In this document: piece by piece, positions 46,885-60,280 of the stretch
Layout: each line of letters starts with the position of its first letter
Numbering within the stretch: position 1 is the first letter of the stretch
Assembly: GCA_023101725.1 (NCBI GenBank)
Contig: JALJCO010013732.1
Location: 1-64,000, forward strand
From: Atherinomorus stipes
Lineage: Eukaryota > Chordata > Actinopteri > Atheriniformes > Atherinidae
Length of the DNA: 64,000 bases
Reading direction: 5' to 3'
Program-made: the position numbers and the translations under genes
Notes under the pieces: model-generated
The model's database searches: none
The model's input: the letters and a program-made list of their open reading frames with translations, nothing else
What the model was told of the DNA's origin: nothing

Positions 46885-49800
46885 CTGTTCTTGTCCTTTA
46901 TCCCCGTCATCTAATTCACTAATGGACTGCATGAGGGAGAAGAGGTTCATCCTGCCACTGCGATTAACACTCGGAATGACCTTGAAAATAAAAAGAGTGG
47001 ACAACCTTCAGATGAGTTGTATATGTGTGAAAAAGAGCATGAAACTGGGTCAGGCAGTCTGCTCACCTTCTCTGGTTCATTTACAGTAATGACAGGGTGC
47101 CCGGGGGACTGAATGGTGTCAGGCTTGGAGGCGGATTCTTCAAATACCTGAGTACATTTAAAAAAATAAAATATGATATACAGTACTATATTTTCATTAT
47201 TCATTAAAAATAAATTTAAATATTGTAACAAATTATTATTAAATATTATAATAAATTATGCGGAATATTTAATAACCATTATTTATTATAATAAAGGGAA
47301 ACTATTAATTTAAAAACTATTACAGTACTGAATTTCCTCTTCTGGGATACATAAAGGTTTTTTTTTTCTTCTTTAATTTAATTTCATTATTACCTCATGG
47401 TCTTCTTCTGAATCATTTGTTTCATCTGGACTATCTACATCATCATCCTCCTCATCATCCACTCCCTCATCTTCATACTCCTCCTCCTCCTCCTCCTCAT
47501 CTTCTTCTTCTGGCTTTTCCTTCTCCCCATCTTTGTCCTTCCGCACCGACTTCTGCCTTTGGTCTCTTGACTTTCGCCTCCAGAGAGTGCTGTGACGCTG
47601 CTGGCTGCAGAGATGAATCAATAAACAGTCTTTACATGAGCCTTCATGCCAGTTATTTAAAAAAGAAATAAAAACTTGATTTTTCTTTATAGATGTCCTT
47701 TGGTCACTTTGGAAATCAAAAAGCGTTTTTCCATTTCAGAACAAGAATCTTGATTCAGTGTTAGGCCTGACCTTGCGTTGAGGATGCCGTTGTAGGTCTG
47801 CAGCTGCTTCATGAAACCCTCGTTAGGCTTGACGATGGACCGGCGATCTCTAACGAAGGGAAGCGCCATGTCCAGGGGCCAGTGTTGTTGCTTCATGGCA
47901 TAAGCAATAACCGTGGATGCAGATCGAGAAACTCCCATCTTACAGTGCACCAACACCGCCTGCCCACTCTTTCTGCAAAAACAGTCAGAGAACCACTCAC
48001 ACTCAGACAACTTTGTCCATTTCACTCTTAAAATGGAAATTTGTCTTTGACTTTGGAAAAAGGCCAACTGTACAACACAACAACATTAAACACGGTCAGA
48101 GGATCAATAAAAAGAGATATTAACCATAAATAAAAACAGAAAAGCAACACATCCCACTGACTTAAGTAAAGCAGTGAGTCAAAATGCTTTGAAAATATAT
48201 AAATGGATATATATGTGTAAAAATAAAAGTTCCTTAAGTCCTGCAAAGTCTAAACTCTGGGTTTTAGACATATTTAGATGTTCCCTGCAGATTTGCACAA
48301 AATTCTATTCACTAAACACAACTTTAACTTGCAATGTCCCTTCACAATAAACATACATCATGTTATTTCCTAATCGTGCTGTAAAACCACCCCGCTTACA
48401 GTATGAAATATTTTATGGTAAAATGAAGCCGACTTGAAGTTTCAGGCAAGATTCTCCACTGTGATTAAGTTTCAGAGGGAAACTTGGTCTCCTCAGAGTT
48501 TCTCTTTCAAGACTCCAGACACAGCTGAAAATACAGAAACTGTCATTTTCTTTTCAGGCACTAGCGATGTTTCACAAGTCAGTCTCATGTGTAAATGTAA
48601 ACCTAGGATTCAATTTCATGATATACGGTAAATTAATACTTAAAGATATATTCAAAGAAAATATGTTTTCAATATATTCCAGACTGTCTGAACAACAACA
48701 TGCCCCGACTGTTTAAAGTATGAAAAGGAAGAAGAGACTTTGATGAGAGGAGAGGACATATTCTGGAAATCTGTATTTGAGAATATTTTCTCTTCATTCA
48801 AAATTCTGAATAATTAACTTCTTTATTTCAAAGCGTGTCGCTGAGCATATTACATCCCTGTTCCAGGTTTCATACAAGGCCAATATAAAGTCAGAGCTAC
48901 AAGAATTAAGTTGTAAACCTGGTAAGGGAGTTTATCAGTCAGGATTTCTAGTATCACATCTCAAATTTTATTTATCTGAATGTATTAATGAGGTTAAATC
49001 ATAAATGACTGCTCCTTGATGATGACTTACAGTTGAGACCACATTAAAGACAACGTGAGCTTTTGTCTGAAGGCCTCATAGGGGACTGTCTCCCACCAGA
49101 AAATAGCTGCTATATTTAGTTGATGATGCGTCACATGAGCTGTCTGCAGCGATGACCAACAAGGTCACCTGCTCCACCTGGGGAATGAGCTCAGAGGAGG
49201 AATGCAAGTGAGGAGCAGGCCCAGTGGCTGCTGTGAGGACGAACATTAGGGTGTACTTTGTTACTGTCAATCAGTCCAGGGAGAACCCAGAGGAAGGTTG
49301 CTGGTGAAATTCTGGAGGGGATGCTGCCGCTCTAAAGGGTTATTTAATCCTTGCTTTGTGTTATTGCTCTCCTGTTTAACAAAAGATTCAAATAAAAACT
49401 ACACCATTCATGAAGAATAACAGGAAGCTTGCCTTTTCCTTTTCTGGTTGATTAAAAAGACTGTAAGCATCCTTACTTTCTGTAGTGTGAAGTGTTATTT
49501 TCCAGGCAGTGTTTTGACACAGCCCGGCCAGGCGTTTCTAGTTTTTGAGACATTTTTTTTAAGTTCATCGTCTCAAAAATGTATTCGGCAAAGGTGAAAG
49601 GGACATCAATGATGTGAATTAGCTCCGGGAGGGAAAGCAAATCAAAATTTATTGTACAGACTGAGACTTCAGCCCTTTGCTTTTGTGGAGAGTAGAAAGT
49701 CTGTTCTGGTCTGTATTACAGTTCAGTGTGGACATTCAGTTTAAATTGCCTCTCATTCAAAGGTTATTTGTGTTGCACATTTCATTTCCTGTGAGAGCTT

Positions 49801-52800
49801 CAGGGGAATTCACTGGTATGGTTCCCTCCCTTTTTTAGTTTGACCACTCACATAGTGGCAAGTTTCACTGTTCTCTGGACTGTTCACAATCCAGTGTTTT
49901 GTTTTTTTCCACAAGTTTGGGAAAATTATTTGTTTGCCATCAGAGGACTACAAATTTGCATAAATATTTAATTATTATTCTATTAAATTGCTTTTGCAGC
50001 CTCATCACACACTCCAGTCTGCTGAGAGCTGTGGATAACTCCAGATATTACATGTAAAATTGAAAGTATATTAAAGAACTGATAGCAGCCATTAGCTACA
50101 CAGTTATCAAACACTTGTATATGGCTTGTGTTACCCAAGTTACTGGAAACTTATTAAAACTGGACACTTATTGAAAATTTTGGAGTATTGTAGCTTTAGT
50201 TAATGATGCCTATGAAATTGCAGAGGAAGCATGTGCACTGCTTTTGGAGAGGCTTCATATAAATTAAAATATTCACAAAACTCAAAGCGGACTTAAAGTG
50301 GAATTTACCCAACTAACGTTAGAAAGTGATCCAAAGAGACCATGTGTAAGTACAGCAGGAAATCCCCCGGTAAAGGCAGATTTACAGCAAGCACTGCACG
50401 TGCTGTAATAATCACTGCCTAATACTCTTTTTTTTTTTTTTTGCATGCATGATTGCATGTATTTTGCTTTTTGCTCACTGATATTATGTACAATTAAATG
50501 CACCACTGACTTGTGATAAGTACAATTGTGAAATGAAATATGAGAGCAGTTTGCTTCCAAGTATCTGTGATCTATTAAAGAGTTTAAGCTACGGATGCAC
50601 AATATTGGAATTTTGACCGATGTCCAATATGCCGATATTTTAAAACTCATGTGGCCAATAACTGATATCGATACTGATATTAAAGCTGAAAAAATAAGCA
50701 GTCATTGCAAATAGCAGTTTTGTTTCCGACACTTTGAAAAGTAGGGGTGGGAAAAAATATTGATACACTGTAATATTATATTTTCATATGCCAATATCAA
50801 ATCCTTTCATTCATTCATTCATTTTCTGTACCGCTTATCCAGTTCAGGGTCGCAGGGGTTGCTGGAGCCTATCCCAGCTATTATCAGGCGAGAGGCAGGG
50901 TACACCCTGGACAGGTCGCCAGTCTGTCGCAGATATATACAAAACCTCGCAAGATTTCGTCGTTCTATTACAAAATCTCATGATATTTTGTGAATTCTCG
51001 AGAGATTTCGTAAAAGAACAATGAAATATCACAAGATTTTGTAAGTAAAATAGACCGATACCGCATTTTTAAATATCAATATGATATCAGCATATGAAAA
51101 TATTGCAATATTTCAGTGTATCGATATTTTTTCCCACCCTAGTCTTTAGAAGTTTTAAAAGTCTGTAAAAAATAAGTTTTTGAAGAAGAAGTTTTTGGGT
51201 TTTTTTAGACTTTAGAAACAGCGGCCTGATCGGTTAAATATCGGTTAAATATCGGTGGGGTGGCCGATGTCCGATACTCAGTTTTAAGGTATCGATATCG
51301 ATAGGGGGCTGATTATATCGTGTATCCCTAGTTTAAGCATCATCCTGTGTGTTTGGTGTCTGAGATCTACCTTGCAGTGTTGATGAAGTTATACGTGTCC
51401 GTCCAGTGGGGGAGCAGGTCGGTGGCTTCCACATCATACACTCTAACATTCATGTAAGTGAAGGACTCTGGGAAAAAGTTGTCAATCTCCCTTGTCACAT
51501 TCAGGATGTAGCCAATGCTGGAAAACACAATGATGCAGAGTCAGATCCAAAGTGGTAACTCAGCAAAACACAGCACAGTTTGGTTTGACACATGTTCTGA
51601 AAAAAGGAAAGACACAGATGAATGACAAGAGACAGAACTTTACAAAATTCAGCAAAGCAAAAAAACACTGACTTGTTTTTCTGCAGCTCCTCAAAGTTAG
51701 CTGCATTCCACTCAGAGCCCTGAAACATTAAAAAAAAAAGAGAGGTTCAGTCACAGTTGAAATGTCAAGACGGAAAGGGCCAGCAGAGCCGTCTTCCTTA
51801 TCACTGTCAACATACGTCCAACAAAGAGGAAGTTACAGTCATATGACAACATCCTGGTGAAAGTGCACTTCTGGCAGTTTATTGACTTAACAACAGAAAG
51901 ATAATTATTACATTTAGCCTCTGCATGCTGCTATAAATGTAGAAAGGATAAGAAATGTAATAATAATGACAAATAAGTAAAACTTATGTGTTGTATTTGA
52001 AACCAAACAATCACTCACCAAGTACAGATAGTCAAATATTTTGGAGGGCTTGTCCATCTGAGCCATAGTAACCAGGATCTCATTGTCAATATACTCCTTG
52101 TAGGGTCTCATGTCAAAGCCTATCCTGGTCTCCAGGGCTGAGTGTACCTAGTGCAGGAAATCAAAAAAGTAAAAGGAAACAAGCATTTACACACTCTTCC
52201 ATTTTTATTCTTAGACCATCTTCCTCTTCCATCTACCGACACATCTCACCATTTTAGATGTAAGGTTGTCCAGGTCTTCAGTCCTCATGATGTCTCTTAG
52301 GTGCTCTTTGATCAGTCTTTCGTTGGAAACTCTGTCTGCCGAGCTTATCATATAATAAAAATGAAGCTTTAGTGCAAGCTGACAAGTGTGCACAAGCCTT
52401 TAGAATACAAAAACTTTCTTATCCTTTCTACATTTATAGCAGCATCCAGAGGCTAAATGTAAGGAATTCATCTATTAAAGCACTAAGTATAACTACAGCT
52501 GAGCTGTGATGCATTGTTACAAATTATGAATAGAAAATGGAAAAGAATTGCTTCTTAAAACAATTTATTTTTCCATCAGCGGAAAATATCTTTCTGGAGA
52601 ACAAACACTTCCCATATGTGTATCTATACTTTTCTTAGCTAAAATTTTGAGTGTGAGACCCATCTGTAGTGGGACAACTTTGCACTGTGGAGTTTATAAA
52701 ATAACCTAAAATACTTCTTGGTTCACCTTTATCAACCAGACACATGTAGTTTCATTTCACTTTGTGACCAAAAACTGAGGCAGGATGGTTTTTACCTCTG

Positions 52801-55800
52801 TCCATCACTGTCCCTGCGCACTGACTCCAGGTCGTTCATGGCCTCCCACTCATTGAGGCAGAAGCGATCAGACTGGGTGTGCTGGTGGTAGTGTTGGGCC
52901 CACTCCAGCCCACTGCCTGGGATCACAGCGGCCTTGACTGCCCGCTCACAGCAGCCGTGCAACACCTGCAGCACTGACCTTACAGCAGTGGGGGGTGGGG
53001 AGGGGGGAGAAAGAAGTGAATGTCACCACATCTATGTGGGCACAATGAAAGAAGAACTAGGAAATCAAGGCAGTAGAGATCCTGTGTGCCTTTGCTAATC
53101 TACTTCTAAGTGGACAGCTCGAATGAAAGTCTGAAAGGGGCTATAGAGACACTATAACTCTGCAAGTTCAGAGGTGGTCTGAGTTGTTTTGGTTTTTTTT
53201 TGTTTCCAATAATGTGAATCTAAATGTGTTTCGGACCAAATTGAACAAACACCCCAGTTAATGGCTTGCCTCCAGTTGATGATTTTTTTAAAAATTTTTG
53301 ACAGAGTCCTGTATCTGGGCCGGTACCTGTGGCTTTCTATTAGTTTTGCATCGGGCTGTTGGCTTGTTGTGCAGGTAATGAAAGCCCTCAAAGAGAGCAA
53401 GTACCATATGTGTTAAATTGTGGGTCAGATTACAGGATACATTAACAACGGCGGTTACAGGCTTGTCCAGTACTGAGCTATGTGGGTGCAGGCGGGTAAA
53501 GGTTGGCAAAAACTGGAGCCAAAAACCCAAATGTGGACAGTCATAACTGAAGGAGATGTTAAATCGTGCAAGTGTAGTTGTAATAGTGTGATGTTACTAA
53601 TGAGGTAATTTATGAAGTGATGTGTTACAGTTCTTCAGTTTCTTTTTTGGGTCTTAATCTGGACACTGAGAATGTGACAGGCATGTGGGAAAGAGAGGGT
53701 GGGGGGAGTTACATGCAGGCAAAAAAAACCTAGATCTGGAATTAAATCTGGGCCTGTTGCAGCAAGAAGTTTCGGTATATGGGGTACACAAAACATACAA
53801 TAGTATTTTCAGTTTTTAAAATGACTTTCGAGCTGGCAACACTCACCACATGGTCTGCATGGAAACCGGCTTGAAAATTCTGCTCTCTTCTGCTGAGGTC
53901 ACACTGAAACCACTGCAAAAGAAAAAAAAGCAGTTATGATAACAGCAAAAAGAAACAGGAGAGTTGAGGAAGAAAAACTGATAAAGAGCACAACTGGACA
54001 AGAGTGTCGTAAGCCTCGGAGAACAGAGAGAAATTATTCATTGTAAATTACTGGTAGCACTTGTGAATAAAATGAAGAATGTGAACATGAGAACTGTGAG
54101 CAGGAGAAAAAAAATTAACACAGTCAGAGGTGTGATCCAGCCTGATGAGGGTGAACATGCTGGTGTGACATGGCAACCGATCAAAGCATCTTGTATGACA
54201 CTCAGCATGTGATGGCAGATTAGTTAAGACAGCGGGCAACAGCAAAGTCTCCACTTCATGTCAGCCCCAATGTTTTAAGCTCTCTTTTGCAGAGCTCTTC
54301 TCTATGGCCTCTTCTGAGCAGCAGCAGCTCAGAAACAGCCATTTTATTTAAAGCAGAAATGGTAGAAAACAATCTTCAGTTATCAAGCTTAACTTTACAA
54401 TCGAGCTGGAATGAACAGCTGGCACTACAACTTTCAAATATTTACAGTTCAAACATTAGAGCATTCAGCAGTTACACTCACTGATCTTTGTATTTATAGA
54501 CACAAGAAGCCAACGAAACTTTACTTTTGTTTTACTATAAAAACCACGTGATCTCTGCTTACATAAAGGTCTGAGAGAGAAAGCATGTGTAATTTATAGC
54601 AAACGATTCAACTCTATGAATAACACATTATCTCTGGAAAGTATCCCAGTCATCAAGCTGCACAGCCTCTGCTGCAGGCTGGTAAATTCCTTGCTACGGC
54701 TTTAAATTCAACCTAATAAACCCTCTGTCTTTTTTAAAATGAATTTTACCCATCTCCATCCAGATAAACTTGTGTGTCACTCCATATTGGCAGAACCAGA
54801 CCGATGGTGCACTGATCACTGCAATGAGAGACAAGATAAGTAAGGAATTGCAATTTGCCAAGGTTAAACCAGAAACTGTTAGCTGAGAAATGTTCTTATC
54901 TTGTGCACTTTTTCGTGAGACAGTATCGTGGTTACACATACCTGTCTTGACTAGGGAAATCCATGCCTAACAGGATGCTCTCCTGTTTGTTGCTCAAAGT
55001 GGAGACGACGATTAGATATCTGGCTCTGATCGAGCTGACAGACTCCAACTGCACAGCCTGATACAGCGAAAGACAAACAAAAGGACAAACGTTGTGAAGT
55101 CAGTAAAATAGGCATGCTCTACCTGGAAAAACGTTTTGAGTTTCCTCTGAAGTTCAAAGCTTCCCAATAAACCTGTCTGACTACAGGCAATATCAAACAT
55201 GCTGTGCAGACGGTTTTCTTTTGATTTCCGGAAAATATTAAATCAGTGAAGAGAATGTTGCATCAATAAAAAGATCAAGATAATGGCTGATTTCCATTGA
55301 AAGCAATACAAAAGGGTTTTTTCTTCTTCTTCTGTTTATTTAATAACTTATGTATAATAATCAGCTTCCAGTACAGTTATGTGATTGTGCAATTTCTCTT
55401 TAATGTAAAAAAGCAACAACAATTTTAGTTTAAAGTCTACAAAAAGGACATATTTTGCTTTTAGAATGTTTTTCACCCCATCTGATTCAGTGTGTCCTTC
55501 AGCTTTTTGTGCACATAAAAGATCTGCAGTTACAGTGCGCTGAGGAGTACACACCGAGGCACTGAAGAGAAATGTCATCTCCAACACAGGAGGCTGTTCC
55601 CAAACCTTCCAAAATCTGTCATCCACTTAATCACATCACAGTTTAACACAACTGTACAATATCTGCTTAGCGGTTCGTTTGGCATTGCTCAAACTCAGGG
55701 TTTTGGCTAATCAGTCGACAAATCAAAGCAGGATCTGGAAGAGGGATTTGAAGAAATGAGCTACAGAATGTGACAAAAGATTCTGCCACAATGTACAGAG

Positions 55801-55805
55801 GGAAA

Positions 55806-55868
<63 letters not shown>

Positions 55869-58036
55869 TATGTATATTAACATTAAATCATGGAAACCTC
55901 TCCTAATAGATGCCCAAAATAAAATTATGAACCTGCAATTGAGTATAATAAGAGTACAGAAGAGCGAATTACTCCATTAGATTCACCACAAGAGTATCAA
56001 ACTGCCAACTAACAATGAAATTTGTTGAAATACAAGTTCCGATGATGATAACTGCTACAAAGCTGTCATTGAATGAAGCACAATCAAAACTGTATCTAAT
56101 CTGCCTCTTTCCCAAAACAATGTAAATTACTACACCCCCACAAAAACATGACTCCAAACCATTTTAACAACTACTGCTGCTACAACACAAACACGAGACA
56201 TGCTTACACATCCTCACCACAATTTGCTAAATGATGCCGCGGACAAAATTTTTTTCCATGTGACGTTTTTCAGGTTTTACTGATCAGCTTTAAAGCGTGC
56301 ATGCCAGCATGACACCTCACCAGCTTGATTGTGTCCTCTGGTCTGAGCTGTTCGAGCATGGCGTGCAGGTGTCTGTGCTGTATGTCTGACGCTCCACTGC
56401 TGTGCTTCACGGGAGAAGTCGCAGTGTTGGAAGTGTCTTCGTGAGGATCCCCACTCTTGCTGTCTTCCAACAAAAGTGCCGCTCCCTTTACGAGGGCAAA
56501 GCTCTCCCTGGAGACAGCCAGAGACAAGTCAGTTTAACACTGCTGTCATCAAGAAAAATGGTTTTCTTTTTGTTAGAAGTGACGTGACAGCTCAAAATTG
56601 ACAGAAGTGCACCTTTTCTGAAGTCTCCCTCTTCTTTGAAGGCTTTCATCCTTTAAAGTGAAGTAAACAAGAAAACATCATGAATAAGAATTAAAAAACA
56701 AAAATACAGCACCAAAGATACCCGCTAATGTTTTCATGTTTGATTCATATTTTTGTGTTTAGATGGTAGATTTGAAAAATTTTTTGTATATTTTCTATAA
56801 ATTCAAGCAGTAAAAAAGTATGTATACACACCTATCCACAAGAAGGATGTACGCAGATCTTTCAGCTTTAATGCACAATTCAAAATTAGAAAATGTTGCA
56901 CAGTTTCCAGTGTTCATTCTCATTTACTTACTTACCAAAGTAAACTGTATTGTAGGACTAATAATTTCACTGGAAGCAGTGTCTGCGATGTTTTTTTTTC
57001 CTTTTGCACGTTTGGAAACAATTGGCAAGGAACAATGTTAAGCACTTCCTCGGGTGACAAGTAGTACAACTTGGATAAGGTGCAGCAGAGACAAGACAAA
57101 CACACAGTGCACCAGCATTGTGAAATGGAAGCTGGGGTTAGATTAATACTGAAAAGATTGACAATTTTAGAAGAAAATGACGAATAAAGGAGATACAATG
57201 CAAGAGTGGAGAGGGGAAGAAACAAAGAGAAGTAGCATCGGCACCGACTGTTAAGAGAGGGTTCACAAGGAAAGAAACATGAGACAGTAACATTACCTTT
57301 TACGTAACTGACAAGTCCAGACAGAGTCAAGAAAAAAAAAAAGAAAAAGAAAAAAGAGAAGCGGGCAGAAGCCAGGAGAGGAATGATGAGGGGTTGAAGA
57401 AGAAAAAAAAAGGAGAAAACACAAGTTAAGATTGTTGGGTGATTAGATTCTGAGAGAAAATATGCAAAGAATGAGAGTTGGATCCACAATTAAGTTATCT
57501 ATGGCTTAGTGAGCAGTGATAAAGAACAGGAGAATGGCGGGCTTTTGATATTGTATTTAACACTTTCATGGCTTTGTGACAGAATGAGAGAGAAGGAGAA
57601 AAGAGGGACAGAGGCTGATGGTACAGAGTTGAGAATTTACATGTGTTTTAAAAAGGTTCAGTTGATATAAAGTGATCCACTTGCTATGATGAATGTGAAC
57701 GTTAGGTAAATCAGTCTGTGGTGTTTTCCTTGTATGTCTATCAGTGTGATCACATCCCTGGAAACAACAGAAAAACAAAACTGCTCTCCTTTCTTTCAGC
57801 TAAATGTCTCACTGAAACCCAAATTGAGGAGCATTTCATTTACACAGGCCAGGACAAACATCTGATGGAAAACTGTGACACAAAAGTACTCCACATACTA
57901 AGACAAAAATTTATAAAACAGACCGTCATCTAAAGATACACTGCAAAATGTTTGTGTACAACAAGGGTGTGGAGATGACTGGACTCACTGGAGCGGTAGA
58001 GATGGATGGGATCCTATGCAAGGTCAGCAGAGCCAT
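46885..58036 (-). CDS. ssh3: slingshot protein phosphatase 3 (cofilin phosphatase), C-terminal end unresolved
   Basis: Exons (minus): 58036-57989, 56650-56613, 56507-56321, 55057-54942, 54818-54750, 53912-53847, 52978-52796, 52343-52250, 52147-52019, 51719-51673, 51517-51371, 47972-47772, 47604-47394, 47147-47067, 46980-46885; 1713 nt (571 codons), phases continuous. The start MALLTLHRIPSISTAP resembles human SSH3 MALVTVSRSPP, followed by LQRRGRLQKRESFALVKGAA. Next come the slingshot N-terminal domain (LPIWSDTQVYLDGDGGFSVT), a DEK-C-like region (about 240-290), and the dual-specificity phosphatase domain from YLGSEWNAANFEELQ to the catalytic HCKMGVSRSAS. A strongly acidic run lies in exon 13, then MNLFSLMQSISELD, matching a conserved block of human SSH3. 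The family dephosphorylates cofilin/ADF to promote actin turnover. The human SSH3 is 659 aa. It converges on mrpl18. Confidence 0.93.
50742..51143. mobile_element. nested TIR element inside the 50590-51330 element
   Basis: Left end taggggtgggaaaaaatatt then gatacac; right end reversed tagggtgggaaaaaatatcg then atacac. The flanks (ctttgaaaag, ctttagaag) are similar but not an exact duplication. Interior also shows atttcgt and tttcgtaaaag words. Confidence 0.8.
50806..50940. repeat. dispersed repeat nested in two transposons
   Basis: Contains attcattcattttctgtacc, gcttatccagttcagggtcg, tggagcctatcccagctatt and accctggacaggtcgccagt, words of a very common teleost dispersed repeat. Short fragments with ggcctgtccagg also occur near 4490 and 6870. 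Confidence 0.7.
55808..55872. repeat. (TA)n microsatellite
   Basis: About 60 bp of pure TA followed by cacatatatatgtatat, in the ssh3 intron between exons 4 and 3. Confidence 0.95.
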
Positions 58037-58257
58037 TGCACATTACAGTTCTGTCTTCACTAAACCCTGTGGTTTCTGGCAAGTTCAGACAGGTTCTGCA
58101 GGTTCTCAGCCAACAGCAAACTGTAAGTAACAGGTTTTTTTTCTCCTGAAATGACAAACGGATATTTGGATAAGATTATATCTAATACAGGAGTACTTCA
58201 CCAAAATTTAATCATTATTTGATTCCAGTTAAGATAGGATTACATTATGTGACAATG

Positions 58258-59500
58258 TACAGTGGTCTGCGAAAGTCTGCACATCTCTGGTAACATTTTA
58301 TGTTGCTGTATGCAAAGGTGCAAAATAATGTCCAGACCATTTATCTTATTCTAAGCAAGATTACTGTATTATTTGTTTCGTTTTAATAACCCAAGAGAAA
58401 TACAGTAAGCTCAAACAAGTCTAGAAGGCTTGTTAACGTGTTAGAGAGCTATGGCTTGTTTACAGTCATCATTTGAAAAGGTCAAGTGGTGCAAATTTGA
58501 GAGCTGTAGAAATACTCAGCATCCACAAACTCCTTTAAGGAGATGCCAGTTTCTTAGATTTTAAGAAATCTATCCCCACAAGGCAAAAGGAGACATTAGA
58601 AGATTTTTATTCAACTGTTTAATCTGTTCAAAATGTAGTTAAGAAACTGCAGTTAACAGGATAACCAGCAGTCAAGTTGAGTTCTGAATCACTGAGACAC
58701 TTGTAGGGCTGTCAAAATTGCTCCAAAATGACATTAGAATATTTGTTCTAAAATTAACACATAATTAGAATATATACCAAAATCCATTTGAGTATTATGC
58801 CAACAGAACCAGGCCAAAATCAAATTAACGAACATTGAATGCTCCGAGTTGAAACAGTAGGGCTATAATCAAACCAGCGTAGTAAATGTAGGCCTAATGT
58901 AATAAGCCATTTTTACCACTGTTTATTTAATATTCGAATATTAATTTTCACATCCAAATCTCTGTTTTTTATTATTTTTCGAATATATATTTGAATTTAG
59001 AATATTTTTTGACAACCCTAGATACTTGCAGAGCAAACTTTTTGTAGAATTGCTGAAAGGCCAATAAAATCCCTTTCTAACTGTAAAAGATCCTGGTGCA
59101 ACTGTGCTGCCACAGCCTAACAAATATGACGGTCATGTGTCATCAGAAAACCCAGCGTCCTCACCACATATGTCAGCAAATGAAACAACGTAAGAAAATC
59201 CCTGAAAAAGTTAGATAGACGATTAACTTAGACTTGTCTCAATAAACAAACACCTGGGAAAGCTGACATTTTACTCCTGGGGGGAAGATTGGACACATGA
59301 TGGCTGCTAGACTTGCATGAATGAGGCTACCTCTGAATGAATGTGCTGATATCCTCCAAACAAAACGGGGAGTTATTTGTGACAAACCTTTTACAATCTG
59401 TGAAACTACTAATCATTTTGTGCCAAAGCATTCAGACCAGACTCTTGCTTTGTACCCTTTTAATTCTTTATTTTGTATAAAATTTGAAGAAGGAAAAAAT
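58258..59500. mobile_element. decayed Tc1-like transposon relic (tentative)
   Basis: The left edge reads acagtggtctgcgaaagtct, resembling the start of Tc1-like elements in fish. Downstream wording (gattttaagaaatctatccc, caaggcaaaaggag) also recalls such elements. Many indels prevent any reading frame, and a hAT MITE is inserted at 58704-59020. No clear right terminus was found, so the end is approximate. Confidence 0.35.
58704..59020. mobile_element. hAT-type MITE, 317 bp, with near-perfect 8-bp TSD
   Basis: Flanked by GACACTTG (58696-58703) and GATACTTG (59021-59028), one mismatch. Ends: left tagggctgtcaaaattgctc, right reversed tagggttgtcaaaaaatatt. The interior is AT-rich with repeated ttagaatat words. 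Confidence 0.85.
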
Positions 59501-60280
59501 TATCTTGCTTGAAAACCTGTAAAAACTGTCATTTTTGTTTTATGATGGAGTACCCAGCAAATGTCACAATTTTTGATGGATCCATTTATAGAAACCTTCA
59601 AGCAAGAATTAATATTTAGTCCTGCTCATACATAGAATAACAATATTTCGAGTGAATATTTCTGCAGGGACATTCACAAAATCAAACATGAAAATAGAAC
59701 AAAAAACAATTATTTAACAATAATCTAAATAAATAAATAAACTTAAGTGAACCAGAATACGGATAATCAAGTTTTCATCTTATCTAACAGTGGTATAGTC
59801 CAGATTGATAACAAACATTCATGCGCCACAGGTAGGCTAAATGTATGCAAATATCGCGTAATGTCAATAAAATATCAAGTTACTAATTCGTTTGCACTGC
59901 TTCATACCAAAAGCACACAGTGTAACGACAAAGCATCTCAAACTGAGTCCAGTGTAGATCAGTTCACCACCATGAACAGTGAGGTAACGCCTATTTTATA
60001 TGACAGCAAACATGGCTTCGGGTAGGTGCCTACTGATAACATGCTGACTTTGGATAGTTAATAGCTGCGAAATCGTATCAAATGGGTTAATATTGGCTAA
60101 TATGCCAAAAATAGCACAGCGGTTCGTTTCAGAAACAAAACACTGACGACTAAATCAGCAACAACATGCACCCTGTTAAAGGCAGACCAAGCTAACAGAT
60201 GTAGGAAACGTTTGCAGCAGCTCCACTTTCAAAGACAATAAAAATATGTACCGATATATGGAACAAGTCAGCTTCCTTAC

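Larger units (their letters stand above)
50590..51330. mobile_element. hAT-type MITE with perfect 8-bp TSD, hosting nested insertions
   Basis: Flanked by GTTTAAGC at 50582-50589 and 51331-51338. Ends: left tacggatgcacaatat, right reversed tagggatacacgatat. Subterminal ccgatgtccRatat repeats are typical. Inside sit a second TIR element (50742-51143) and within it a dispersed repeat (50806-50940). All lies in the long intron of ssh3 between exons 12 and 11. Confidence 0.9.

Noticed and set aside
47417..47671. Proline/histidine/leucine-rich plus-strand frame
   Set aside because: It is the antisense of the acidic coding exon 13 of ssh3.
56932..57489. 185-aa minus-strand open frame, the longest single frame in the window
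   Set aside because: It is rich in Phe, Leu and Ser from a purine-rich tract on the plus strand, lies in an ssh3 intron, and has no domain or splice support.
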